Of a DNA stretch of 64,000 nt, positions 43,267 to 51,784 are shown one piece after another. A program made the position numbers and the translations under genes. The notes below the pieces were generated by a model. That model saw only the letters and a list, made by a program, of their open reading frames with translations. It ran no database searches and was not told the DNA's origin. Source of the stretch: Herbaspirillum sp. LeCh32-8 (GTDB lineage: Bacteria > Pseudomonadota > Gammaproteobacteria > Burkholderiales > Burkholderiaceae_D). The DNA is taken from contig NZ_JAGIPZ010000004.1 in the NCBI RefSeq assembly GCF_017814915.1, positions 250,442-314,441 on the forward strand. Direction: 5' to 3'. The stretch's first letter is position 1. Each line of letters opens with the position of its first letter.

Positions 43267-43305
43267 CTTCACGCAATGACGGAGCAAACGCTCAGCGCGA
43301 TTGCA

Positions 43306-44052
43306 TCAGAACTCCTGCGCCACCGGGCGCAGCACCACTTCGCTGATGTCGACGTTGGCCGGCTGCTCGATCGCATAGGCGATGGCGCGTGCGACCGAAT
43401 CGGCCGGGATCTCGTTGGCCTCGTACCAGGCCTGCACGGCGGCGGAGGTCTCGGCGTCGGAGCTGTGGGTCTTCAGTTCGGAATTGACCGCCCCCGGGGA
43501 AATGATGGTGGTGCGCACGCCCTCGGGCGCCTCGGCGCGCAGGCCTTCGGTCAGGGCGCGCACGGCGAACTTGGTGGCGCTGTAGACGGTGCCCATGCCG
43601 GCGAACACCTTGATGCCGGCGACCGAGGCGACGTTGATCACGTGGCCCGAGCCCTGTGCGGCGAAACGCGGCAGCACCGCGGCCACACCGTACAGCACGC
43701 CCTTGATATTGACGTCGATGGTGCGATCCCATTCGTCGACCATCAGCTTGGCCATCGGCGACAAGGGCATAGTGCCGGCGTTGTTGACCAGCACGTCGAC
43801 CCGGCCGAAACGCTCCACGCCCTTGGCGACCAGCGCCTCCACGTCGTCGCGCCGGGCGACGTCGGTGGCGACTGCAATGGCCTGGCCGCCGGCGGCGGTG
43901 ATCTCGGTCACCAACGTGTCGAGGCGGTCGGCGCGGCGTGCGCCCAGCACCAGTTTTGCGCCCAGTGCGCCGAGATGGCGCGCGGTGGCTTCGCCCAGGC
44001 CGCTGCTGGCGCCGGTGATGATGACGACTTTGTCTTTGATATTCGCGTTCAT
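43306..44052 (-). CDS. Short-chain dehydrogenase/reductase
   Basis: 248 residues, NAD(P)-dependent classical SDR. The ATG at 44052 is preceded by AAAGGACATC. Cofactor motif VVIITGASSGLGEATARHLGALGAKLVLGARR (TGxxxGxG) with an Arg-Arg pair after strand 2 that favours NADPH. NNAG at VDVLVNNAGTM, catalytic Ser in HVINVASVAGIKV, Tyr and Lys in GTVYSATKFAVRAL, and the SDR-type ISPGAVNSEL. Divergent from a LysR gene 147 bases away, its likely regulator. Similar proteins are annotated as serine/3-hydroxy acid dehydrogenases (YdfG-like), but the substrate is unknown. Confidence 0.93.
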   Translation of the reverse strand: MNANIKDKVVIITGASSGLGEATARHLGALGAKLVLGARRADRLDTLVTEITAAGGQAIAVATDVARRDDVEALVAKGVERFGRVDVLVNNAGTMPLSPMAKLMVDEWDRTIDVNIKGVLYGVAAVLPRFAAQGSGHVINVASVAGIKVFAGMGTVYSATKFAVRALTEGLRAEAPEGVRTTIISPGAVNSELKTHSSDAETSAAVQAWYEANEIPADSVARAIAYAIEQPANVDISEVVLRPVAQEF

Positions 44053-44153
44053 GGTGATGTCCTTTGCATGGGTAGGTGGGGTTCCGGCGCCGTATCGCTT
44101 GCTGATCCGTGCGGCGTCAGAGGCAAGTATGGTGGCCGCAACTATGCCAAACA

Positions 44154-44182
44154 ATGGAAATGTTAAGATTTCATAATTCCAT
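44154..44182. promoter_or_regulatory. Candidate LysR binding site in divergent region
   Basis: Outer inverted repeat ATGGAA (44154-44159) with TTCCAT (44177-44182), enclosing an inner near-palindrome GGAAAT-GTTAAG-ATTTCA of T-N11-A type. It lies 17 bases before the LysR start and 101 before the SDR start. Role inferred from position. Confidence 0.45.
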
Positions 44183-44199
44183 ATTCAGGAACCATCGCC

Positions 44200-45090
44200 A
44201 TGCTCAATCGCCTCGAAATGATCCGCATCTTCTGCGCCGCCGCCGACGCCGGCAGCTTCAAGGAGGCCGCCGTGCGGCTAGGGATTTCGCCGCAGGCGGT
44301 GACCCGCGCGGTCAAGGAGCTGGAGCGGCTGCAAGGAGAGATGCTGTTTCACCGCAATACGCGCCAGGTGCGCATCACCGCCTTCGGCGAGGAGCTGGCC
44401 GAGCGCGCGCGCGGCAGCCTGCGCGAACTGGACGGCTTGTTCGAGCGTGACGGCGAGAAACAAGAAGACGAGATGACCGGCCTGGTGCGCCTGGCCGCAC
44501 CCGCCGCGCTGGGACGCAGCCAGTTGCTGCCTATCGTCGAACGACTGGCGGCGCAGCATCCCGGCCTGCGCTTCGATCTGCGCCTGACCGACCAGCTGGC
44601 CGACGTGGTGGGCGAGAAGATCGACATCGGCATCCGCGTGGGCTCGCTGCGCGACAACCGCTTCGTGGTGAAGCGCCTGGGCAAGGCGCGCTTTTATGTG
44701 GTGGCCACGCCGAAGTTCCTGCGCAAATACGGACGACCGACCAGCATCGAGGAACTGCAAACGCTGCCCTGCACCGGCATCCTGGCGCGCGATACCGGCC
44801 GGCTGTGGCCGTGGATTTTCTCGCACGATCGCCAGATGAACGCGGGCGGCGCGCGCTTCCTGTGCGACGACTCGGAGGCGGAATATCTGATCGTCAGGAG
44901 CGGCCAGGCGATCGGCCAGATCGCCGGTTTCCTGGTCGAGCGCGATATCGCCGACGGCAAGCTGGTGACGGTGATGGAAGACTTCGAGCCCGAGCCCTGG
45001 GACATGTACCTGTACCGTCCGCAGCGCGGCCCGATGCCGGCGCGGCTGCGGCTGGTGTTCGATACGCTGGCCGGCGAGCTGGCCGGCTAG
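44200..45090 (+). CDS. LysR family transcriptional regulator
   Basis: 296 residues. N-terminal winged helix MLNRLEMIRIFCAAADAGSFKEAAVRLGISPQAVTRAVKELERLQGEMLFHRNTRQVRIT (about 1-60), then a LysR substrate-binding domain (GLVRLAAPAALGRSQLLPIVERLAAQHPGLRFDLRLTDQLADVVGEKIDIGIRVGSLRDNRFVVKRLG). The LAAPAALGR and DIGIRVG motifs place it in the common CrgA-like group. Divergent from the SDR gene, which it probably controls. Ends 15 bases before the converging CDP-diacylglycerol pyrophosphatase stop. Confidence 0.92.
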   Translation: MLNRLEMIRIFCAAADAGSFKEAAVRLGISPQAVTRAVKELERLQGEMLFHRNTRQVRITAFGEELAERARGSLRELDGLFERDGEKQEDEMTGLVRLAAPAALGRSQLLPIVERLAAQHPGLRFDLRLTDQLADVVGEKIDIGIRVGSLRDNRFVVKRLGKARFYVVATPKFLRKYGRPTSIEELQTLPCTGILARDTGRLWPWIFSHDRQMNAGGARFLCDDSEAEYLIVRSGQAIGQIAGFLVERDIADGKLVTVMEDFEPEPWDMYLYRPQRGPMPARLRLVFDTLAGELAG

Positions 45091-45105
45091 CCTGCTACGG
45101 CGCCG

Positions 45106-45903
45106 TTACCAGCGGCAGTCGTGGTCCATCAGGACCTCGGCGCTGCCCTGCTCTTCCAGGTCGAAATTGACCGGCATGTTGACCAGGTAGAAGCCGGCGC
45201 TGCCGTCCTCAAAGCGCGCCGCGGTCAGCAGCAACGACTGCGCGCCCATGGCCGAGGCGGCGAAGGCGCTGCGGGCGGCGGCCAGCTTGAAGGGATCGTC
45301 GGTGTGCAGGGCATCGGCCGGCAGGCGCATCACCCAGTAGCGATGGCCTTCGAACCGCCACGGCGTCCACTGGCGCAGCGTGTCGGCGCGATGCGCGGCC
45401 AGACTCTCGGCGACATCGCGCCGCATGCAGTCGATGTGGACATGCAGGTGCAGCTGCGAACGTCCGGCGGCGGAGTTCACTTCCAGCCCCAGCTGCTCGT
45501 CGCGCAGCGCGCGCCCCAGCGTCTGCGCGACGCGAAAGCGCTGCTGCCAGGCGTAGCCCCAATAGTTGGGCGCGTCTGCGGCCAGCAGCTCCGGGCTTTC
45601 AATGCCGGTCAGGCGGCGCGTGGGCATCAGCAGGTACTGCGCCGGGCCGACCAGATCCTTCAACACCACGAAGCCGCGCTCCAGGTCCACGCTCGCGCAC
45701 GGCGCGGGATCGCCCTTGGCCTGCATGTGCGGCACGCATTCCTGGCTGACGATTTCCCACAGCTTGTGCGGGTTGGCGGCGTGCGCGACGGGCACGGCAA
45801 CAATGCCGGCGCAGGCAAACGACGCCAGAAGAAGCAGCAGTGAAGAGAGCGTGGAAGAGAACGGGGAAGTCAGCTGGGCAGGCAGGCGCATGATCGGCAA
45901 CAT
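45106..45903 (-). CDS. cdh: CDP-diacylglycerol pyrophosphatase
   Basis: Hydrolyses CDP-diacylglycerol to CMP and phosphatidate at the membrane. About 265 residues from the ATG at 45903 (45891 is an alternative; neither has a clear ribosome site). N-terminal signal/anchor (about 16-44, LSSLLLLLASFACAGIVAVPVAHA), then NPHKLWEIVSQECVPHMQAKGDPAPCASVDLERGFVVLKDLVGPAQYLLMPTRRLTGIESP, typical of Cdh, and the HIT-like catalytic motif SQLHLHVHIDCMR (HxHxH). Convergent with the LysR gene. The C-terminal half includes FYLVNMPVNFDLEEQGSAEVLMDHDC as expected. Confidence 0.92.
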   Translation of the reverse strand: MLPIMRLPAQLTSPFSSTLSSLLLLLASFACAGIVAVPVAHAANPHKLWEIVSQECVPHMQAKGDPAPCASVDLERGFVVLKDLVGPAQYLLMPTRRLTGIESPELLAADAPNYWGYAWQQRFRVAQTLGRALRDEQLGLEVNSAAGRSQLHLHVHIDCMRRDVAESLAAHRADTLRQWTPWRFEGHRYWVMRLPADALHTDDPFKLAAARSAFAASAMGAQSLLLTAARFEDGSAGFYLVNMPVNFDLEEQGSAEVLMDHDCRW

Positions 45904-46048
45904 GAAAACACCCACGGCGGGCGGTGGCTGCAGCTTAGCGCTTGCATGTGTCGGCGCCGTGACAGCGTCGCAGTGCGGTTCGATTTGGTTCGGTTCGGGA
46001 AATGAGGAGAGAAGTACGAGGCGCCGCAGTCGCCGATTCAATCGCCGA

Positions 46049-46408
46049 TCAGTCGTCGCTGCGGGTGGCCTGCACCAGGCACTTGGACAGCTTGTCGAAG
46101 TGCAGCCAGGCTGCCTGGCTCAGCTCGACCTGCTTGCGGCGCGGGTCTTCGGTGTCGGCCAGCACGATCCAGCCCTTCTCGCGCATCGACTTCAGGCGCG
46201 CGTGCAGCATCGCCGGCGAGCCGAATTCGCTTTGCGCCATCAGGTCGCGCACCGACAGTCGCTGCTGCTCCTGCCCGGCGCGGGCGATGAAGGCCAGGAT
46301 CCGGTCTTCCAACGGATCCAGCGATGCCAGTGAAGGCAGTCCCCTCATTGCATTGGCCAGTTGCAGGAAACGCAGATAGATATCCGCAGGCCTCTTGTTT
46401 TTACCCAT
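46049..46408 (-). CDS. Small winged-helix (MarR-like) regulator
   Basis: 119 residues from the ATG at 46408 (a GC-poor in-frame extension of 7 residues exists). It reads as a minimal MarR-type winged helix: DPLEDRILAFIARAGQEQQRLSVRDLMAQSEFGSPAMLHARLKSMREKGWIVLADTEDPRRKQVELSQAAWLHFDKLSK, with recognition helix near SPAMLHARLKSM and wing RRKQVEL. There is no obvious ligand-pocket helices set, so it is shorter than a typical MarR. It lies upstream of the pyrophosphatase gene but 145 bases apart. Target unknown; an inverted repeat upstream (46500-46548) could be its own operator. Confidence 0.78.
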   Translation of the reverse strand: MGKNKRPADIYLRFLQLANAMRGLPSLASLDPLEDRILAFIARAGQEQQRLSVRDLMAQSEFGSPAMLHARLKSMREKGWIVLADTEDPRRKQVELSQAAWLHFDKLSKCLVQATRSDD

Positions 46409-46499
46409 AGCTACGCTCGTTTTGCGCACTCATTCCAGCATTGTGGCGCCAGTGACAGCGCCCTCACGCCATGACCGCGCTTTATCGTTATTTCGCTTT

Positions 46500-46548
46500 T
46501 TCGCTATTCGTTTCTACACAGAAATATCGTTACAGAATCGATAGCGAA
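46500..46548. promoter_or_regulatory. Spaced inverted repeat upstream of the winged-helix gene
   Basis: TTCGCTAT (46500-46507) and ATAGCGAA (46541-46548) are perfect complements 33 bases apart in an AT-rich stretch, with related TCGTTA / TCGCT strings around them. Region 46409-46701 otherwise shows no gene. It should contain the promoters of both the winged-helix gene and the membrane-protein gene. Confidence 0.35.
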
Positions 46549-46701
46549 TCATACGCCCGGCCCCGCCCGCAACGCAATCTCGGCGCATCTTCTCAAGACG
46601 CCGGCGCGCGCATTTAACCACACCGCAAGAAGCCGCGCTGCAAGGCCGCATGGAAATGGGTAACATACGCGCCGTTCCGGATACCCCGACGCCGTCTCGC
46701 C

Positions 46702-47271
46702 ATGGATGCCTTGCCGACAACTCGCACCACCTTGCGCACGCACGTTGCCGCAGCAGCGGGGACAGCGATTTGTTATTTCCTTTTCTACACCATCAACGAG
46801 TGGTTGTTCCGGCAGACCGAGTTCACCGAGGGCATCGCCTGGATCTACCTGCCGGCGGGCGTGCGGCTGATCTGCACGCTGCTGTTCGCAGAGGCCGGCT
46901 GCGTCGGTTTGCTGGTCGGCTCCACACTCACCGCGGCCACCTACCGGCTGTTCCCGCATGATCCCATCACCACGGCAGGCTACTGCCTGATCTCGGCGGC
47001 AGCGCCCTACATCGCCTATCGCTTTACGCTCTCCGGCATGGATTTGCGCCGCTCGCTGGCCAACCTCACCTCCACCCGGCTGATGGCCTGCATCCTGCTG
47101 TATGCGCTGACCAATCCGCTGTTCCAGCTGCTCTGGTTCGTCATGCGCGGCGTGTCGCCGCATTTCTGGAGCGGCCTGGTGGTGATGTCCATCGGCGACC
47201 TGTGCGGCTCCATCCTCGTTGTCTATCTGTTCAGGTTCCTGCTGTCCCTGCTGCCTTTGCCGCGCCGCTGA
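46702..47271 (+). CDS. Uncharacterised integral membrane protein
   Basis: Not recognised with certainty. 189 residues with about five predicted membrane helices (approximate residues 14-33, 42-60, 62-82, 90-108, 130-150 and a C-terminal segment 155-183 ending LLSLLPLPRR). The stretch EGIAWIYLPAGVRLICTLLFAEAGCVGLLVGS recalls the MASE1-type sensor region (W-LPAG), but no signalling domain follows, so it could be a stand-alone MASE1-like protein. It is followed by the TonB operon after 167 bases with its own promoter features, so probably independent of it. Confidence 0.7.
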   Translation: MDALPTTRTTLRTHVAAAAGTAICYFLFYTINEWLFRQTEFTEGIAWIYLPAGVRLICTLLFAEAGCVGLLVGSTLTAATYRLFPHDPITTAGYCLISAAAPYIAYRFTLSGMDLRRSLANLTSTRLMACILLYALTNPLFQLLWFVMRGVSPHFWSGLVVMSIGDLCGSILVVYLFRFLLSLLPLPRR

Positions 47272-47382
47272 GCGCGCGCCGTCCTTACACTCCCCTGCCT
47301 CGCGCTTACCTTCGCTTACCCGCGTTTACGCAAACACGGTAGATGTAATACGCACGACACAATTCCTCGTTACGCTGCGCAT

Positions 47383-47401
47383 CGCTATAAAAACTATAGC
47401 G
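47383..47401. promoter_or_regulatory. Palindrome in the exbD promoter region
   Basis: CGCTATA-AAAAC-TATAGCG, perfect 7+5+7 inverted repeat 38 bases before exbD, followed by more TAT-rich symmetric sequence (CTATGAATTCTATA). It is not a good Fur box (no GATAATGAT-type hexamers), which suggests that this TonB system may be controlled by something other than iron. Operator role is inferred. Confidence 0.45.
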
Positions 47402-47438
47402 CTATGAATTCTATAACTACGCTCCGAGGAGTTGCAGC

Positions 47439-47846
47439 ATGCGCAGCTGGGATGAACCCAAGAAACGAAAAGCCCGCGTCGAGATCATTCCGATGATCGA
47501 CGTGATGATGTTCCTGCTGGTGTTTTTCGTGCTGATCAGCCTCAACGTCATCCCCGCGCTGGGCCTGAAGACCCACCTGCCCAGCTCCTCCACCGCGCAG
47601 GACCTCAAGCCGCAGAGCAAGGCCGTGATCACCATCGCCAAGGGCGACGTGATCCAGGTCGACGGCGAGAACACCTCCATGGACGGCCTGGTGGCGCGCC
47701 TGGAAAAGCTGCGCAAGGAAGGCGAGAAACTCAACCTCATCATCAACAGCGACAGCGGCGTGGAAGTGCAGCGCCTGGTCGACGTGATGGACACCCTGAA
47801 GAAGGGCGGCTTCGACGCGATCTCGATCGCCACCCGCAAGCAGTGA
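47439..47846 (+). CDS. exbD: ExbD: TonB-system energy-transducing protein
   Basis: 135 residues. Part of the ExbB-ExbD inner-membrane proton channel powering TonB. One N-terminal membrane helix with the essential aspartate: VEIIPMIDVMMFLLVFFVLISLNVIP (Asp near residue 21). The periplasmic domain AVITIAKGDVIQVDGENTSMDGLVARLEKLRKEGEKLNLIINSDSGVEVQRLVDVMDTLKKGGFDAISIATR is complete. A GAGGAG ribosome site lies about 8 bases before the ATG. First gene of the operon exbD-tonB-receptor-exbB-PLD. The exbB partner is unusually far downstream. Confidence 0.94.
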   Translation: MRSWDEPKKRKARVEIIPMIDVMMFLLVFFVLISLNVIPALGLKTHLPSSSTAQDLKPQSKAVITIAKGDVIQVDGENTSMDGLVARLEKLRKEGEKLNLIINSDSGVEVQRLVDVMDTLKKGGFDAISIATRKQ

Positions 47847-47848
47847 CC

Positions 47849-48580
47849 ATGCGCGCGCCCTTCATTTTCCGCTTCCGCGAACCGCTGGCCGGCCTGCCCT
47901 CGCTGGTGGTGCTGCTGGCCTTGGTGCTGGCCGGGGTGCAGCAGACCACGCGCCTGATGCGCCACGAGGATCCCAAGCCGGTGCAGATCGCGCTGTTCGA
48001 AGAAGCGCCGCCGGCGCCCAAGGTGCAGACGCCGCCGCCGCCCGAGCCGCCGAAGAAGGTCGAGCCGCCCAAGCCGGTAGTCAAGCCGGCACCGGCGCCG
48101 CCCCCGAAACCTGCGCCAAAAAATGATCCGGCGCCCATCGAGCAGGTACGCCCCGCACCAGAGACGCCGGTGATGCAGACACCGCAGCCGGCCGCGCACA
48201 CCGCGCCGCCCGCCCCGGCGCCGACGCCCGCCCCCGCGCCGCAACCGGTGGCCCAGCCCGCGCCGCCGCCCAGCACCGCCGACATCGAGTCGCAATACGT
48301 CGGCAAGCTGCGCGCCCACCTCAACAGCATCAAGCGCTATCCGAGCGGACGCGAAGTCAGCCAGCTGCGCCCCAAGGGCACGGTGCGCGTGTGGTTCGTG
48401 CTCAAGCGCGACGGCAGCGTGGTCGACGTCGGCATCGACGCCTCGTCGAACTCGATGCCGCTGGACGACGCCGCCCGCAAGACGATCAACCGCGCCACGT
48501 TCGCGGGCTTCCCGGATGGCGCCTTCAACGGCGAAGCCACCCACCGTTTCACCGCCGATCTGGAATTCATTCCGGCCTAA
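47849..48580 (+). CDS. tonB: TonB
   Basis: Periplasm-spanning energy transducer, 243 residues. Start taken as the ATG at 47849; a GTG at 47843 overlapping the exbD stop is also possible. N-terminal anchor helix (about residues 16-32, LPSLVVLLALVLAGVQQ) lacks a strongly conserved SHLS motif. A long Pro/Lys/Ala rigid segment (about 53-140) with PPPPEPPKKVEPPKPVVKP type repeats follows. The C-terminal TonB domain (about 150-243) shows YVGKLRAHLNSIKRYPSGREVSQLRPKGTVRVWFVLKRDGSVVDVGIDASS, containing the YP motif that contacts TonB boxes. Dedicated to the receptor encoded next. Confidence 0.93.
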   Translation: MRAPFIFRFREPLAGLPSLVVLLALVLAGVQQTTRLMRHEDPKPVQIALFEEAPPAPKVQTPPPPEPPKKVEPPKPVVKPAPAPPPKPAPKNDPAPIEQVRPAPETPVMQTPQPAAHTAPPAPAPTPAPAPQPVAQPAPPPSTADIESQYVGKLRAHLNSIKRYPSGREVSQLRPKGTVRVWFVLKRDGSVVDVGIDASSNSMPLDDAARKTINRATFAGFPDGAFNGEATHRFTADLEFIPA

Positions 48581-48587
48581 GCAGCAT

Positions 48588-48606
48588 GCGCCGCCGGCGG
48601 CGGCGC
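48588..48606 (+). other. Intra-operon GC hairpin before receptor gene
   Basis: Perfect 8-base arms GCGCCGCC (48588-48595) and GGCGGCGC (48599-48606), 3-base loop, between tonB and the receptor. No T-run. Together with 51057-51089 it brackets the receptor gene. Confidence 0.6.
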
Positions 48607-48651
48607 GCCTTACACATAAACCACGTCCTACAAACTTTCAGGGGAAACGAC

Positions 48652-51042
48652 ATGCAATGCAAACTCACCCGGCTGTCCTTGCTGATTTCCGGGCTTTTCA
48701 TGGCTGGCGCGCCGGCCTTCGCGCAGACCACCGACGTCGGCACCGTGACCGTGCAGGGCAATGCCGGCACCGCCCAGGCCACCGGCCTGATCCAGGCGGA
48801 AGAGTCGCCCAAGGCGCGCAGCTCGGTGAACCGCGACTACATGGAGAAGCAATCGCCCACCGGCAACCCGTACCAGATGATCAACCTGCTGCCGGGCGTG
48901 AACAGCTATGACCAGGACGGCAGCGGCCTGTTCGGCGGCAACGTGCGCGTGCGCGGCTTCAACAGCGACCAGTTGGGCTTCACCATCAACGGCGCGCCGG
49001 TCAACGACTCGGGCAGCTTTGCGGTCTATCCGCAGGAGTACACCGACGCCGAGAACCTGTGCGACATCTTCGTGACCCAGGGCTCGACCGATACCGAAGC
49101 GCCGCACGTAGGCGCCACCGGCGGCAACATCGGCATGACCATGTGCGCGCCGGAGGACAAGCAGCGCATCCGCGTCACCAACGCCTTCGGCTCCAACAAC
49201 CTGTGGAAGCGTTTCGTGCGCTTTGACTCGGGCAAGCTGTTCGACGACAAATTCAAGTTCTTCATCTCGTATTCGAAGACCACGGCCGACAAGTTCAAGG
49301 GCATGGGCGGCGCCGTGAAGCAACACATCGACTTCGGCAGCAAGCTGGACCTGGGCCAGGGCAGCTTCGTGGACGCCGACTTCATGTACAACAAGGCGAT
49401 CAACAACAATTACCGTTCGCTGACCAAGGCGCAGATCGCCCAGTTCGGCCCTGGCTACGACTTCGGCACCCGCGTGCCGGTGCACCAGCCGGGCGTGAAC
49501 GGCACCGCGCAGAACGACACCACCTACGGGCCCAACGCCGGCATCAACAACGGCAACAAGGACCTGTACTACGCGTATAACCTGAACCCGTTCGAGAACT
49601 GGCTGGCCACTGTCAACGGCCACTTCCAGCTGAGCCCGACGGCCAGCGTGGATGTGAGCCCTTACTTCTGGTACGGCTTCGGCACCGGCGGTAACCAGTT
49701 GCAGACGCTGACCGAAGGCAATGCCGGCAACCTGCTGGGCGGCGGCGTGCGCGACATCAACGGCGATGGTGACACGCTCGATACCGTGTTCGTCTACGAA
49801 GGCAGCCGCACCCGCACCTTCCGCCCGGGCGTCACGCTCAAGTACAACCAGCAGATCGACAATCACAAGCTGATGTTCGGCTATTGGTACGAGCGCGCGC
49901 GCCACCAGCAAACCGGCCAGTTCTCCACCGTCGACAACAACGGCAACATCGCCGACATGTGGCAGAACAACCCCGCCCTGTGGCTGCGCAACCAGGACGG
50001 CAGCGTCGTCCAGTACCGCGACACAATGACCATCAGCACCGGCAAGTCGGCTTTCATGCAGGACAGCATCAGCATGATGAACGACAAGCTCAACGTCCAG
50101 GTCGGCGCGCGCTACTCCAGCATCGACCGCGACTTCACCAACAACCCCAGCCAGAGCGCGGGCGGCTTCTATACGCTCAAGAAGTCCTACTCGGAGTTCC
50201 TGCCCAGCGTGGGCGTACGCTTCCAGCTGGACCAGGCGCAGTCGGTGTTTGTCAATGCCGCCAAGAACTTCAAGGCGCCGGGCAACTTCTCGTACTTCGG
50301 CGCGCTCAGCGGCGGCAGCTTCGTCAACGGCGTGTACACCGGCGGCGCGGTGCGCAATATCCCGGTGGAAAAGGAAACTTCCTGGAACTACGACCTCGGC
50401 TATCGCTACACCACCGACAAGTGGACCTTCTCCAGCTCGGTGTTCTACATCGACTACAAGAATCGCATCGCCCAGTCGTATGATCCCAACACCGCCACCC
50501 GCATCGATACCAACGTCGGCGACTCGACCTCCAAGGGCCTGGAGCTGGAATCCGGTTACGCGCTGAGCCGCAACCTGTCGGTGTACGGCTCGCTGTCCTA
50601 CATCAAAAGCAAGATGAAGGACAACCTGCGCTACGACGCCACCACCAACCTGCCGGTCTCGGGCAAGGAGTTCCCGGATACGCCGAACTGGCTGTCCGGC
50701 CTGTCGCTGCAATACCAGCAGGACGGCTGGTACATGTTCGGCCAGGCCAAGTACACCGGTCGCCGTTACACCACGCTGGTCAACGACGACGCCATCGGCG
50801 GCTACACGGTGTTCAATGCCGGCGCGGGCGCAACCTTCCCGTCGACCTCCTGGCTCAAGAGCCCGACCATCCGCCTGAACGTGTTCAACCTGTTCGACAA
50901 GCAATACCTCAACCTGAGCTCGGGCAGCGGCAGCCAGTTCACCTACAACGCCACCACCATCGGCAGTGCGGCCGGCTCGTCGCCGTCCATGTACGTCGGC
51001 GCGCCGCGCACCTTCACCGTCACACTGACCGCCGATTTCTGA
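48652..51042 (+). CDS. TonB-dependent outer-membrane receptor
   Basis: 796 residues. Signal peptide MQCKLTRLSLLISGLFMAGAPAFA, then a TonB-box-like TDVGTVTVQG. Plug domain: SVNRDYMEKQSPTGNPYQMINLLPGVNSYDQDGSGLFGGNVRVRGFNSDQLGFTINGAPVNDSGSFAVYPQEYTDAENLCDIFVTQGSTDTEAPHVGATGGNIGM (about 50-175). The beta-barrel follows and ends in Phe (VTLTADF) as outer-membrane proteins do. A cysteine pair in NLCDIF and TMCAPED may form a plug disulfide. Ligand unknown: it lacks siderophore-biosynthesis or heme neighbours, while the operon encodes a secreted phospholipase D-like protein. A GGGGAAACGAC leader precedes the ATG. Confidence 0.93.
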   Translation: MQCKLTRLSLLISGLFMAGAPAFAQTTDVGTVTVQGNAGTAQATGLIQAEESPKARSSVNRDYMEKQSPTGNPYQMINLLPGVNSYDQDGSGLFGGNVRVRGFNSDQLGFTINGAPVNDSGSFAVYPQEYTDAENLCDIFVTQGSTDTEAPHVGATGGNIGMTMCAPEDKQRIRVTNAFGSNNLWKRFVRFDSGKLFDDKFKFFISYSKTTADKFKGMGGAVKQHIDFGSKLDLGQGSFVDADFMYNKAINNNYRSLTKAQIAQFGPGYDFGTRVPVHQPGVNGTAQNDTTYGPNAGINNGNKDLYYAYNLNPFENWLATVNGHFQLSPTASVDVSPYFWYGFGTGGNQLQTLTEGNAGNLLGGGVRDINGDGDTLDTVFVYEGSRTRTFRPGVTLKYNQQIDNHKLMFGYWYERARHQQTGQFSTVDNNGNIADMWQNNPALWLRNQDGSVVQYRDTMTISTGKSAFMQDSISMMNDKLNVQVGARYSSIDRDFTNNPSQSAGGFYTLKKSYSEFLPSVGVRFQLDQAQSVFVNAAKNFKAPGNFSYFGALSGGSFVNGVYTGGAVRNIPVEKETSWNYDLGYRYTTDKWTFSSSVFYIDYKNRIAQSYDPNTATRIDTNVGDSTSKGLELESGYALSRNLSVYGSLSYIKSKMKDNLRYDATTNLPVSGKEFPDTPNWLSGLSLQYQQDGWYMFGQAKYTGRRYTTLVNDDAIGGYTVFNAGAGATFPSTSWLKSPTIRLNVFNLFDKQYLNLSSGSGSQFTYNATTIGSAAGSSPSMYVGAPRTFTVTLTADF

Positions 51043-51056
51043 TCGCGGCCATCCCC

Positions 51057-51089
51057 GGGGCGGCGGCCCCGCATCACAGCCGCCGCCCC
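51057..51089 (+). other. Intra-operon GC hairpin after receptor gene
   Basis: Perfect 11-base arms GGGGCGGCGGC (51057-51067) and GCCGCCGCCCC (51079-51089), loop of 11, no T-run, between the receptor and exbB. It could stabilise or separate segments of the operon mRNA. Confidence 0.65.
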
Positions 51090-51111
51090 GTTCACTGCAA
51101 GAGAGGCAACC

Positions 51112-51756
51112 ATGAACATGCAATTACTCCACGAACTGGCTTTCTATCTGATGTACGCCTGCGCCGCGCTGGCCATCTTCGTCATCGTCGAACGCGGTCT
51201 GTTCTTCGGCTACACCATGCGCCAGGCAACTGCCCTGGAGCGCGCCATGACCCACGCAGTGCAGCACCTGAAAGAGCTGCCCGCCGAACTGACCGCGCGC
51301 CCCAGCCTGCCGCTGGCGCTGGTGTCGGACATCCTGTCGGAAAAGCATCGCCTGAGCTCGGAGAAGGATCTGGAAGACTTCAGTGAGTCGGTCTACATCG
51401 CCAAGCGCGGCGACGTGCAGCAACGCCTGTGGATCCTCGACACCATCGTGACCGCCGCCCCGCTGCTGGGCCTGCTGGGGACCATCCTCGGCATCATCGA
51501 CACCTTCAAGGCGCTGGCCGCCTCCGGCGTGTCCGACCCGGGCCAGGTGTCAGCCGGCATCGGCACCGCGCTGTACGCAACGGCGCTGGGCATCGGCATC
51601 GCAGTGGTCGGCATGTTCTTCTTCAACCTGTTCCAGGAACGCATCGAGCGCATCAACGACCACCTCAAGGTGCTGATGCTGCGCGCCTGCGTGGGTCGCA
51701 CCGAGCAACAATTGGCCAGCTCGCAGCAAGGCCATGGCAAGCTGCACATCGCCTGA
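51112..51756 (+). CDS. exbB: ExbB: TonB-system proton channel protein
   Basis: 214 residues, MotA/TolQ/ExbB family. First membrane helix about residues 10-30 (FYLMYACAALAIFVIVERGLFF). The second and third helices form the channel signature RLWILDTIVTAAPLLGLLGTILGIIDTFKALAASGVSDPGQVSAGIGTALYATALGIGIAVVGMFFFNLFQERIE (about 105-180). AGAGAGGCAACC precedes the ATG at 51112. It is placed after the receptor gene rather than beside exbD, an unusual order, but within the same 5-gene unit. Confidence 0.94.
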   Translation: MNMQLLHELAFYLMYACAALAIFVIVERGLFFGYTMRQATALERAMTHAVQHLKELPAELTARPSLPLALVSDILSEKHRLSSEKDLEDFSESVYIAKRGDVQQRLWILDTIVTAAPLLGLLGTILGIIDTFKALAASGVSDPGQVSAGIGTALYATALGIGIAVVGMFFFNLFQERIERINDHLKVLMLRACVGRTEQQLASSQQGHGKLHIA

Positions 51757-51784
51757 TCCTGCCCACGCAACAAATACGCTACCC

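Larger units (their letters stand above)
42926..43305. other. Intergenic region with repeat pair and terminator
   Basis: 380 bases between yegD and the dehydrogenase gene, both on the minus strand. It holds the third 32-bp repeat pair (43097-43209) and the terminator of the dehydrogenase (43232-43266). The yegD promoter should be in 42930-43090. Confidence 0.5.
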
